Shown here: positions 11,901-18,699 of the stretch, piece by piece
Layout of the letters: each line of letters opens with the position of its first letter
Numbering within the stretch: position 1 is the stretch's first letter
Assembly: GCF_001748145.1 (NCBI RefSeq)
Contig: NZ_BCQA01000002.1
Coordinates: 248,001-312,000, forward strand
Direction of reading: 5' to 3'
From: Bosea sp. BIWAKO-01
Lineage (GTDB): Bacteria > Pseudomonadota > Alphaproteobacteria > Rhizobiales > Beijerinckiaceae
DNA length: 64,000 nt
Notes under the pieces: generated by a model
What the model saw: only the letters and a program-made list of their open reading frames with translations
What the model was told of the DNA's origin: nothing
Database searches by the model: none
Program-made: the position numbers and the translations under genes

Positions 11901-14900
11901 ATGGCGAGCGCCTGTTCCAGACTGCGAAATTCGGCACGGAGATGCAGTACCAGCATCTGGTCTTCGAGGAGTTCGCCCGGACCATCCAGCCGAACGTCGA
12001 TCTCTTCTTCGCACCGACACAGGTCTACGATGTCGACCTGGATCCCTCGATCGTCGCGGAGTTCGCGCACACCGTCTATCGCTTCGGCCACTCGATGCTG
12101 ACCGAGACGGTCGACCGCTTCACTGCGGATTTCAATGTCGTCTCGTCCGATCCCAACAATCCCGATCAGCAGATCGGCCTGATCGCGGCCTTCCTCAATC
12201 CGCTCGCCTTCGCCGCCAGCGGACCGACGCCAGAGGAAGCAACCAGCGCGATCGTGCGCGGCGTGACCCGCCAGGCCGGCAACGAGATCGACGAGTTCGT
12301 CACCGAGGCGCTGCGCAACAACCTGCTCGGCCTGCCGCTCGATCTGCCCACTATCAACCTCGCCCGCGGCCGTGATGTTGGCATTCCCTCGCTGAACGAG
12401 GTTCGCCGGCAGATCTATACGCAGACTGGCGAAGTCCAGCTCAAGCCCTACACCAGTTGGGTGGATCTGATTCAGAGCCTGAAGCACGCGGATTCGGTGA
12501 TCAACTTCATCGCCGCCTATGGCCTGCATCCCTTGATCACGGCCGCGACCACGCTCGCTGACAAACGTGCGGCTGCAAGCCTCCTGGTGCTTGGCGGGGT
12601 CGGCGAGCCGGCCGATCGCCTTGACTTCTTGAACGGCACGGGAGCCTGGGCTAGCGCTGCCGACGGAGCCACCATCACCGGCGTCGACGATATCGATCTG
12701 TGGATTGGCGGTCTGGCCGAAGAGAAAATGCCGTTCGGCGGCATGCTGGGCTCGACCTTCAACTTCATCTTCGAGAATCAGCTCGAAAAGCTCCAGGATG
12801 GCGACCGCTTCTACTATCTCGAGCGCACCGCCGGTCTCAGCTTCAATGCGGAGCTCGAGAGCAACTCCTTCGCCAAGCTGATCATGGCGAACACGGATGC
12901 CACCCACCTCCCGGGTGTCGTCTTCACGGCCCCTGGCTTCACGCTCGAGGTGAACCAGGCTGCGCAGCACACCGGGCTGGGTGCCGACGGCCGAGCCGAT
13001 CCCTTTGAACCGGTGGCTGCGTTTGGAGACCTCTCCTTGGCGCTCGCCCAATTTGCGCCGGGTGCCGGCGGCTGGGTGAGCGAGGATCGGTATCCGCGTC
13101 ACCTGGCGGATGTGAATGGAGACGGCCGGGCCGATATCGTCGGCTTCGGGGAGCACGGCGTGTGGGTCTCGCTCGCCAATGCCGACGGGACTTTCCAGCC
13201 ACTGAACTTCGCGCTCGCCCAGTTTTCACCGAGTGCCGGCGGCTGGGTGAGCGATGACCGGTATCCGCGTCACCTGGCTGATGTGAATGGAGACGGCCGG
13301 GCCGATATCGTCGGCTTCGGGGAGCACGGCGTGTGGGTCTCGCGCGCCAATGCCGACGGGACTTTCCAACCGCTGAGCTTCGAGCTCACCCAGTTTGCAC
13401 CGAGTGCCGGCGGATGGGTCAGTCAAGACCGGTATCCGCGTCACCTGGCGGATGTGAACGGAGACGGCCGGGCTGACGTCGTCGGCTTCGGGGAGCACGG
13501 CGTGTGGGTCTCGCTCGCCAATGCCGACGGGACTTTCCAGCCGCTGAGCTTCGCGCTCACGCAGTTTGCACCGAGTGCCGGCGGCTGGGTGAGTGATGAC
13601 CGGTATCCGCGTCAGCTGGCGGATGTGAACGGAGACGGCCGGGCCGATATCGTCGGCTTCGGGGAGCACGGCGTGTGGGTCTCGCTCGCCAATGCCGACG
13701 GGACATTCCAGCCGCTGAGCTTCGCGCTCGCCCAGTTTGCACCCAGTGCGGGCGGCTGGACGAGCCAAAGCCTCTATCCACGTCAAGTCGTCGATGTGAA
13801 CGGTGACGGCCTGGCCGACATCGTCGGCTTCGGGCCGGCTGGGGTTCAGGTTGCGCTAGGCAATGCGGATGGCACCTTCCAAGCACCCACTTTCGAACTG
13901 CACGCCTTTTCAACTATCGAGGGCGGTTGGTCGAACCAGAATACCTATCCGCGTGAGCTCGCCGACGTGAACGGCGACGGCCTGGCCGATATCGTCGGCT
14001 TCGGGGAACAAGGTGTCTCTGTTGCGTTGGGGCAGCAAGGTGGGCCTGTCGTCACCCGCGACAATCCCGAGACTGTCGGGCCCGACACCAACTTCCTCCA
14101 TTATACCGGAGAGGAGCATGTCGTCCTCGGCGGCACGGCGGGCGACGACATCATCATGTCGGGCGACGGCGATGACACGCTCTGGGGCGACGCCGGCAAT
14201 GACCGTCTTGACGGCGGCGCCGGCAACGACCAGCTGCGCGGCGGAACCGGCGACGACATCATCACGGACACCGGTGGTGACGACAACATCCAGGGTGGCG
14301 ACGGCAACGACGTCCTGCATGGCGGCAACGGCGTCAACCTGATCATCGGCGGCTTCGGCAGCGATTTCATCGTCACCGGCGAGGACGCATCGGAGGCCAT
14401 TGGCGGCCAGGGCAACGACTTCATCCTGGGCAGCAAGGCCAATGAACAGGATATGGGCAACGAGGGCGACGACTGGATCGAGAAGGGCACCTCCGACGGC
14501 GCCCCTGGCGACAATTTCGATCCGCTCGGCAATGACCCGGTCATCGGCAACGACGTCTTCATCGGCGACGGCGAGAACGACAAGTTCAACGGCGAAGGCG
14601 GCGACGACATCATGGCCGGCAAGACCGGCTTCGGCGACCGCTACATCGGCGGCTCCGGCTACGACTGGGCGATCTACAAGCCCAACACCACCGGCGTCAC
14701 TATCGACATCTCCGATCGCTTCTTCGATCAGCCGCCGGTGCCGGGTGGGTCGACCTCGCTCAGCCGCTTCGACTTCGTCGAAGGCCTCTCCGGTTCGGAT
14801 TTCGGCGACGTCCTGAACGGCGATGACTCCGACGCCACCACCCTGCCGACGGCAGGTGCGACAGGCAGCGTGCTGACCAATATCGACCTGATCGCGGGCT

Positions 14901-16339
14901 TGCGGGACCTGCTTCCTGCCGGTGCGACCTTCTTCGATGGTGGCAACATCATCCTCGGCGGCGCGGGCAGCGACATCATCCAGGGCCGCGGCGGCAACGA
15001 CATCATCGACGGCGACCGCTACTTGAACGTGCGCATCAGCGTGCGGGCCAATATCGATGGGACGGGACCCGAGATCGCCTCGTTCGACAGCATGGAGCCG
15101 ATGGTCCCGTTCATGCTGAACGGCACCTATAATCCCGGCCAGCTCGTCATCGTTCGCGAGATCCTGACCTCGGCGACCGCCGATTTCGACACGGCCAAGT
15201 TCTCCGGCCTGCAGGCGAACTACACGATCACGACCAACGCCGACGGCTCGGTGACGGTGACGGACAATGTCGGGACGGATGGCACGGACACGCTCCGGAA
15301 CATCGAGCGGCTGGAGTTCGCCGATCAGTCCGTCGTGCTCGGCGGGGCGAATAGTGAACCGGTGGGCTTACCAGCCATCGTCGACGCGAATGGCGGCGTC
15401 ATCGCGGTCGGCGATGTCCTGACGGTGGACCTGGCCGGCCTGACCGATGCCGACAACCCCGGCGGGACCGTGCCAGCGTTCCCCGTCTCCTATTTCTGGC
15501 AGGTCGATAACGGAAACGGAACCTTCGATGACATCCTGACCTTCGGCGCAGGCGAAGTGGAGCGCGCGCACGGCCCGAGCTTCACGGTCACGGATGCGGA
15601 AAGCGACTTGGCGCTGCGGTTGCGGGTCGTCTACCAGGACGCGAATGGCGTGCTCGAAGAGGTGTTCTCCGCACCGACCGCTGCCGTCGTTGCCCCGACG
15701 ATCATCACCGGAACGGCGGGCGCCGATACCCTCCTCGGCACGGCAGGGCCCGACATCATCAGTGCCGGTGCCGGCGACGACACGATCACGCTTTCCGCTA
15801 CCGGAGATTCCGATATCATCGATGGCGGAGCCGGGACCGACACGCTCGACTTGTCCGCAATCATTGCGAACCTGACGGTCGATCTCGGCACTGGCCTGCT
15901 CGGACGCGGCAGCGCGGTCAGCACGCAGACCGGCACCGACACGCTCTGGAGCATCGAGAACGTCGCGACCGGCGCGGGCAACGATACGATCACGGCGAGC
16001 AATGCCGTCAACGTAATCCAGGGGGGCGCGGGCGACGACACCTTCCGCTTCCTGAGCAAGGAAGCGGCGGATGGCGACACCATCCTCGACTTCCAGCCTG
16101 GCGATAAGCTCGACCTCTCCGGCATCGACGCCAATGGCGCGCTCGCCGGCAACCAGAGCTTCACCTTGACCAGCGGCCCGGCCTTCACCGCCACGGCGCA
16201 GCTGGTGGTCGCCCACGAGACCCGGGCCGACGGCGACTACACCGTGGTCAAGGGCAATGTCGACGGCGATGCCGATGCCGACTTCCAGATCAACCTGAAG
16301 GGCAACCACACCCTGACCGGCGGCAACTTCTCGCTCTAA
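5945..16339 (+). CDS. Giant tandem animal-type haem peroxidase with RTX and FG-GAP repeats (MopA-like)
   Basis: The protein has 3464 residues. Two similar units each begin with a (V)RSDL.FIL.QI motif (residues 4 and about 1443) followed by an animal haem peroxidase domain. Unit 1 has distal H167 (FFGQFFDHGL), catalytic R399 (AGDGRVNEN) and proximal H526 (VYRFGHSML). Unit 2 has H1657, R1922 and H2049, so both look active. RTX nonapeptides (GGxGxDxx) follow each domain, near 861-930 and 2725-2800. Six FG-GAP-like repeats occupy 2364-2701 of unit 2 only. Ig-like segments lie near 1295-1420 and 3140-3250, and the C-terminus resembles type I secretion signals. AGGAGG precedes the ATG. Mn(II)-oxidising MopA proteins share this peroxidase-plus-RTX layout. 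Mn oxidation is therefore a good hypothesis, but not provable from sequence. Confidence 0.9.
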   Translation: MVQFVRSDLEFILEQIRIAERNAQGENLTDILPSAQVPFGLRTVDGSFNNLAHPEFGAADLAFPRLTDPSFRPAEAGTSYADPGLVQDSQPRTISNLVVDQTANNPAAVAAAAQNPGSGTVTSPGLDGVFGTADDTPVNFIPNITPDVGLSAPFNAWMTFFGQFFDHGLDLVTKSTSQTEVVFIPLQPDDPLFSTAPGALNFMVLNRAAGGQAATNTTSPFVDQSQTYASNPSHQVFLRAYELNANGDPVATGELITNRNLGADGLFGTADDVEIGGMATWAVVKAQARDILGINLTDADVGNVPVLAVDAYGNFIVGPNGMPMVMMTDGSFTEGNRAAPISLAGAARTGHAFLNDIAHAADPTGKTADADSIVNTGPIAAGQYDNELLDAHYIAGDGRVNENIGLTAVHAVFHSEHNRLVQQTKDVALATGDVAFLNQWLDTPLAVGTTFPLTQVQIDALDWNGERLFQSAKFGTEMQYQHLVFEEFARTVQPQVDEFLAPNGYDTTINPAILAEFAHTVYRFGHSMLVETVDRFDPNFNTVGGDPQLGLIAAFLNPLAYAASGVTPEQATGAIVRGLTRQVGNEIDEFVTEAVRNNLLGLPLDLPALNIARGRDTGIPSLNQARVEFYQMTGDSQLKPYISWTDFAGHLKHTESLINFIAAYGTHASITDATTMADKRAAASLLVLGGVGAPADRLDFLNATGAFTGGSLGGLNDVDFWLGGLAEEKMPFGGMLGSTFNFVFETQLESLQNGDRFYYLSRTAGMNFGTELENNSFAKLVMLNSDATHLPNAIFTTPTFTLEVNRAAQHTGLGLDGRADPTGGIEINGVEVVPLVIRDNPATPGTDTNYLQYTGEDHVVLGGTAGNDVIISGDGDDTLYGDGGNDRLEGGYGNDTIMGGDGDDIIRDLGGDDRLEGGAGNDVIHAGNMMVGGVGNLILGGAGKDYIVTMEDISTTFGGQGDDFIYSAKTSLPPTGNEGDDWIEKGTQDGAPGDNFAPLLADNVIGNDIFIGGGGFDEFIGEGGDDIFVGSDAQDKMDGMSGFDWVTYKNDRQGVTVDLTLAALAQPHGETPAANTGVVQPVGASPASILDRFAEVEGLSGSRFADILRGDNVDAVTILNHGGATGGALTNVALIDGLQGLLLQAGLSATGFATGNIMLGGAGSDLLEGRGGDDLIDGDRWLNVRISVRANIDGTGAEIATFDSMVAPTLLQNMLNGVWNPGQLVAVRELRDDDNAFDTAIFSGASTDYTVTTTNGITTVTDNVGTDGTDTLVNVERLQFSDVSVTLPNGAGLNLNPTGQLAIQDATSSAADNTPTSGQMLRVSIGTVTDGDTSAAAPNGILPGSISYLWQVETAPASGIFEDIILLPLGDLAFQSADGTTFRVTPDLVGASLRVKAIFTDGHGVTETVFSAPTQPVAAGAPVPPPVAPTPVVDATAGGEGIMLVRSDLNFILDQIKIAEANAAGTPLTSLLPNVRVPLGLRTVDGSGNNLGTQQQSETFGAADNVFPRVTNPVFNSAEGGTSYQQTSGLVIDSQPRTISNLIVDQTMNNPAAIAAALRNAGSENIAADTTALLNVLQALNTAKAGGDPVAVATAQLAFDGTVDRLGLTIVTSPGLDGQFGTADDKQVFEIPNIAPDAGLSAPFNAWMTFFGQFFDHGLDLVTKGGSGTVFIPLQPDDPLFVPGSPTNFMVLTRATNQPGPDGVLGTADDIHEHTNTTTPFVDQNQTYSSHPSHQVFLRAYELNAAGDPVATGGLITNRDLGADGKFGTADDTEIGGMATWKVVKAQARDILGINLTDADIDSGPLLATDAYGNFMKGPNGFPQVVIRVNNGPDGIAGNADDVTTLVEGNPAAPISLANAVRTGHAFLNDIAHNAVPVFNAGVLAPDADVLTGNAVPVGPGGNNLAYDNELLDAHYIAGDGRVNENIGLTTVHAIFHSEHNRLVEQTKNTVLTSGDLAFLTEWLMPGTAPAAFPTDAAAIANLQWNGERLFQTAKFGTEMQYQHLVFEEFARTIQPNVDLFFAPTQVYDVDLDPSIVAEFAHTVYRFGHSMLTETVDRFTADFNVVSSDPNNPDQQIGLIAAFLNPLAFAASGPTPEEATSAIVRGVTRQAGNEIDEFVTEALRNNLLGLPLDLPTINLARGRDVGIPSLNEVRRQIYTQTGEVQLKPYTSWVDLIQSLKHADSVINFIAAYGLHPLITAATTLADKRAAASLLVLGGVGEPADRLDFLNGTGAWASAADGATITGVDDIDLWIGGLAEEKMPFGGMLGSTFNFIFENQLEKLQDGDRFYYLERTAGLSFNAELESNSFAKLIMANTDATHLPGVVFTAPGFTLEVNQAAQHTGLGADGRADPFEPVAAFGDLSLALAQFAPGAGGWVSEDRYPRHLADVNGDGRADIVGFGEHGVWVSLANADGTFQPLNFALAQFSPSAGGWVSDDRYPRHLADVNGDGRADIVGFGEHGVWVSRANADGTFQPLSFELTQFAPSAGGWVSQDRYPRHLADVNGDGRADVVGFGEHGVWVSLANADGTFQPLSFALTQFAPSAGGWVSDDRYPRQLADVNGDGRADIVGFGEHGVWVSLANADGTFQPLSFALAQFAPSAGGWTSQSLYPRQVVDVNGDGLADIVGFGPAGVQVALGNADGTFQAPTFELHAFSTIEGGWSNQNTYPRELADVNGDGLADIVGFGEQGVSVALGQQGGPVVTRDNPETVGPDTNFLHYTGEEHVVLGGTAGDDIIMSGDGDDTLWGDAGNDRLDGGAGNDQLRGGTGDDIITDTGGDDNIQGGDGNDVLHGGNGVNLIIGGFGSDFIVTGEDASEAIGGQGNDFILGSKANEQDMGNEGDDWIEKGTSDGAPGDNFDPLGNDPVIGNDVFIGDGENDKFNGEGGDDIMAGKTGFGDRYIGGSGYDWAIYKPNTTGVTIDISDRFFDQPPVPGGSTSLSRFDFVEGLSGSDFGDVLNGDDSDATTLPTAGATGSVLTNIDLIAGLRDLLPAGATFFDGGNIILGGAGSDIIQGRGGNDIIDGDRYLNVRISVRANIDGTGPEIASFDSMEPMVPFMLNGTYNPGQLVIVREILTSATADFDTAKFSGLQANYTITTNADGSVTVTDNVGTDGTDTLRNIERLEFADQSVVLGGANSEPVGLPAIVDANGGVIAVGDVLTVDLAGLTDADNPGGTVPAFPVSYFWQVDNGNGTFDDILTFGAGEVERAHGPSFTVTDAESDLALRLRVVYQDANGVLEEVFSAPTAAVVAPTIITGTAGADTLLGTAGPDIISAGAGDDTITLSATGDSDIIDGGAGTDTLDLSAIIANLTVDLGTGLLGRGSAVSTQTGTDTLWSIENVATGAGNDTITASNAVNVIQGGAGDDTFRFLSKEAADGDTILDFQPGDKLDLSGIDANGALAGNQSFTLTSGPAFTATAQLVVAHETRADGDYTVVKGNVDGDADADFQINLKGNHTLTGGNFSL
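13034..14047 (+). repeat. Six tandem 171-bp repeats encoding FG-GAP/VCBS-like units
   Basis: Units start at 13034, 13205, 13376, 13547, 13718 and 13889; the last is slightly short. Each encodes 57 residues centred on a calcium-loop motif (DVNGDGRADIVGFG). Units 1-4 are nearly identical in DNA, while units 5 and 6 have diverged, which points to recent expansion at the left. They lie in the linker between the second peroxidase domain and its RTX block. The first unit of the protein has only a short linker there. Confidence 0.9.
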
Positions 16340-16346
16340 CCCTCCC

Positions 16347-16374
16347 GGCCGGCGGACGTCCCTGTCCGCCGGCC
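16347..16374 (+). terminator. Strong hairpin after the giant peroxidase gene
   Basis: GGCCGGCGGAC, a 6-base loop, then GTCCGCCGGCC form a perfect 11-bp stem seven bases after the stop codon. There is no T tract, so it may be an attenuator or an mRNA 3' stabiliser rather than a full terminator. A structure at this place is usual between RTX toxin genes and their exporter genes. Confidence 0.6.
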
Positions 16375-16407
16375 CTTACCGCCTTCGCGGAGGCCAGAAT
16401 CTGACCG

Positions 16408-16680
16408 GTGGCGATCATGGCACCTTTTCAGAAATTGCCCCCCAATCGGCGCCGCGATACGGCCAGGCTGACCCAGAGGTTCTTCCCGACCGTTATTTTA
16501 ATGCTCCTGGTCTTCGGCCTCATCAATGTGCTGGCGCAGGCCGGTTCGTTCTACATGCTCCAGCTCTGTGACCGGGCACTGACCTCGGCCAGCATCCGGA
16601 AGCTGGCCGCGCTCTCGGCTCTGGCGATCGGGCTCTATCTGCTCTGGCACGCCGCCTTCGGTCCGGGAGGCCTGCTGTGA
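16408..16680 (+). pseudogene. Truncated type I secretion permease/ATPase (PrtD/HlyB type), N-terminal remnant
   Basis: A 90-residue product with two hydrophobic segments (about 26-50 and 67-85) around the motif GSFYMLQLCDRALTSASI. This matches the first transmembrane hairpin of type I exporters, where MLQVYDRVL followed by a Ser-rich turn is standard. The remaining four helices and the whole ATPase domain are missing. Type I exporters usually sit just after their RTX substrate, so this is probably what is left of the peroxidase exporter. The GTG at 16408 or ATG at 16417 could start it. Its stop overlaps the next gene in GTGA, so it may survive as a translational leader. A small membrane protein with its own role cannot be excluded. 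Confidence 0.7.
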
Positions 16681-17357
16681 GGGACATCTCAATCGCTATT
16701 CTCGACGATCATCCGCTTCTGATGGAGGGGATCGCGACACTGCTGAAGCGACGAGGTGGCTTCGCGCTTGTGGCAACAGGATCCTCGGCAGAACAGATCA
16801 TCTCTATCGCCGAGAACCATCAGCCTGACGCCATGATCGTCGATCTGAACATGCCTGGTGACGTGTTTCAGGCGATGGCCGAGGCCTCCAGGGCGGTTCC
16901 CGACATGAAGATTGTCATCTTCACGGCGTCGCACAATACAGACGACGTTCTTCAGGCGCTTGCTGTCGGTGCCAGCTGCTATGTCCTGAAAGGCAGTCCG
17001 GCCGACGAGCTTTTCGAGGCTATCGCGACTGCGCGACGAGGCCAGACCTATGTGACGCCGTCGCTTGCCGCCAATGCGCTTGGGGCTCTATCGCGCAAAT
17101 CTCTCGAAAAGCGAGCCCCTAAAAGCGTTCGGCTAAGCGTGCGGGAGGATCAGATCATCCGACTGCTTCTGTACGGCAAGCAGAATCGCGAAATCGCTAA
17201 TGCCCTTTCTCTCAGCGAGAAGACGATCAAGAGTTACATGACCGACCTGATGGCCAAGCTGAACGTCCGCAATCGTCTGGAGCTGGTCCTTGCGGCACAA
17301 AAGCTGGATCCAGCCACCCGAACGCCACAAACTGATGAGCGCCCACCTCACCGGTGA
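16677..17357 (+). CDS. NarL/LuxR-family response regulator, paralogue of the one at 2305-2973
   Basis: A 226-residue regulator beginning with GTG, which overlaps the preceding stop codon (GTGA), so translation is likely coupled. The receiver domain has ILDDHPLLMEG, the phospho-acceptor Asp in MIVDLNMPGD, the T in IFTASH and the Lys in YVLKGSP. The LuxR-type DNA-binding domain runs from LSVREDQIIRLL to MAKLNVRNRLELV. It shares long identical stretches with the other regulator, including GDVFQ, YVLKGSPA and DLMAKLN-like blocks. No kinase gene is nearby. The position suggests control of the peroxidase locus. Confidence 0.9.
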   Translation: MRDISIAILDDHPLLMEGIATLLKRRGGFALVATGSSAEQIISIAENHQPDAMIVDLNMPGDVFQAMAEASRAVPDMKIVIFTASHNTDDVLQALAVGASCYVLKGSPADELFEAIATARRGQTYVTPSLAANALGALSRKSLEKRAPKSVRLSVREDQIIRLLLYGKQNREIANALSLSEKTIKSYMTDLMAKLNVRNRLELVLAAQKLDPATRTPQTDERPPHR

Positions 17358-17574
17358 GGTTGCGCTCGTCTCACCGGTTGGGCGTGGGCATCAGGGGAAG
17401 GGTGCGCCGCGGTGGTGCAATCCGCCCTTCGGCCGGTCCTATTTCGCTGGGCCTGGCGGGCAGGCCGCATCGCCGGAGACCGCCTCGCAACATTCGGGGA
17501 TCGCCGGTGCTTAAGCTCACATCTTTTGAGTCGCACACGAGTGGATGCGATGCTGGGTCCGACTCGGCGTGTGA

Positions 17575-18033
17575 CTAGTCCGGGTTGCAGGCGCCCAGAA
17601 TTGTCTCCGGCTTGTTCTTCGCCACCATCGCCGAGCAGATGATTTCCGGTCCTCGAATCGATACCCCGGCGCCGGCAAGGGTTTTGGCCATCCTGGTGAT
17701 TTCGGCGCCAGCGATCCTGCCCAGCGGCGGGACTGAGAGCCCGAACTGAACCAGATCAAGAATCGACGCGCTATCCGACCATGCGCTTGCAGGAAGCGGA
17801 AGCTCGAACAGAACTTGAGTGACCACGTTCTTGCGGTCTCGCCTGATATAGAGCCGTCGCTTCTCTGACTCATCCGACACGGAGCAATATTCAGGCTCGC
17901 AACCACGGTCCTTGAGGCCATACTCAGGGCGCGCGGCAACGATGGCCACAAACTTTTTGACCGTCACTCCAAAATCATCAGCTGCCGCCTGACACGCGAC
18001 CAGGAGCATCCCGACAACCATAAGCGCGCGCAT
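17575..18033 (-). CDS. Small secreted protein of unknown function
   Basis: A 152-residue precursor by the ATG at 18033 (MRALMVVGMLLVACQAAAD), which gives a clean Sec signal peptide cleaved near residue 19 and has a GGGGGCG purine stretch just upstream. The mature part has four to five cysteines (GCEPEYCS, IICSAM, GACNPD) and no domain I recognise. Upstream in-frame codons to 18180 would bury the signal peptide. It is convergent with the response regulator gene and reads away from the disrupted SRAP gene. Confidence 0.65.
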   Translation of the reverse strand: MRALMVVGMLLVACQAAADDFGVTVKKFVAIVAARPEYGLKDRGCEPEYCSVSDESEKRRLYIRRDRKNVVTQVLFELPLPASAWSDSASILDLVQFGLSVPPLGRIAGAEITRMAKTLAGAGVSIRGPEIICSAMVAKNKPETILGACNPD

Positions 18034-18151
18034 CTCGCCCCCCAATTTTTTAGGTGGAGTGTGAGGCCAATCGCCGATTTCGGGAAGAGGCATGCTGCCG
18101 ACGGTCGCGCTCGTTCGAGTGTCGGATCGGCGAACAGCCCCTGGCAGCCAA

Positions 18152-18583
18152 TCACAGCAGCGCGGCCTGCATTGGCTCAACCTTCGGTTCCGGCGGGTCT
18201 TTTTTCTGACCGCGCGAGACGATCTGCAGTGAGCCGTCGGGCAGCGGTCGTTGAAGGCCCTTCGCGATCTCCCAGGGGGACGACATCCAGAGTTCCAGGT
18301 CGACCGGATTGGTCAGGATGACGGGCATCGCCTTTGGATGGATTGGCTCGACCTCGGCATTCGGCTCGGTGGTGAGGAAGGCGAAGACGTCGATCGTCTC
18401 CTCGCCGGTCTTCACCTTCCTGACGCTCGTCCATTGCGGAGCCCAGATGCCCGCGAAGAAGGCGAGCGGCCGGTCCTCATCCAGCGCGAACCACACGTCG
18501 CCGCCGGCCTCGCGGTTGAATTCGCTGAAGGCCACCAGGCAACGGTTCTCGACACCGAGCCAGCGCTTCCAATGCGCGCTCGA
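18152..18583 (-). pseudogene. SOS-associated peptidase (SRAP/YedK-HMCES), C-terminal part, disrupted by IS21
   Basis: SRAP proteins cross-link to abasic sites in single-stranded DNA through an N-terminal Cys. This fragment keeps the C-terminal two-thirds: SSAHWKRWL, RCLVAFSEF, FAGIWAPQW, FAFLTTEPN and the active-site region IHPKAMPVIL. The reading frame runs directly into the IS21 left end. It resumes past the right end at 21069 with the expected sequence GTTNVRNTSS, but only for about ten codons before meeting arylsulfatase sequence. The catalytic N-terminus is lost, so the gene is dead. Confidence 0.88.
18577..18583. repeat. Left target-site duplication of the IS21 element
   Basis: CGCTCGA sits immediately left of the element and recurs immediately right of it at 21069-21075. 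Confidence 0.85.
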
Positions 18584-18699
18584 TGTGTTTCGGCGTGCAA
18601 GTTTGCCCCCGTGAGGCGGGGGATCGGCATCCAACTTTGACCCCCTTGAGCCGGTTTCGGTGAGACTGCCCGTTCAGGTTTCAGACGGGCGGGCGGGGG

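Noticed and set aside
13034..14047. Regular direct repeats that could suggest a CRISPR array
   Set aside because: The 171-bp units are in frame, have no unique spacers and encode FG-GAP-like repeats.
17341..17390. Hairpin around CCTCACCGGTGAGG at the end of the second response regulator as a terminator
   Set aside because: Pairing is possible but overlaps the stop codon and lacks a T tract, so I did not list it as a feature.
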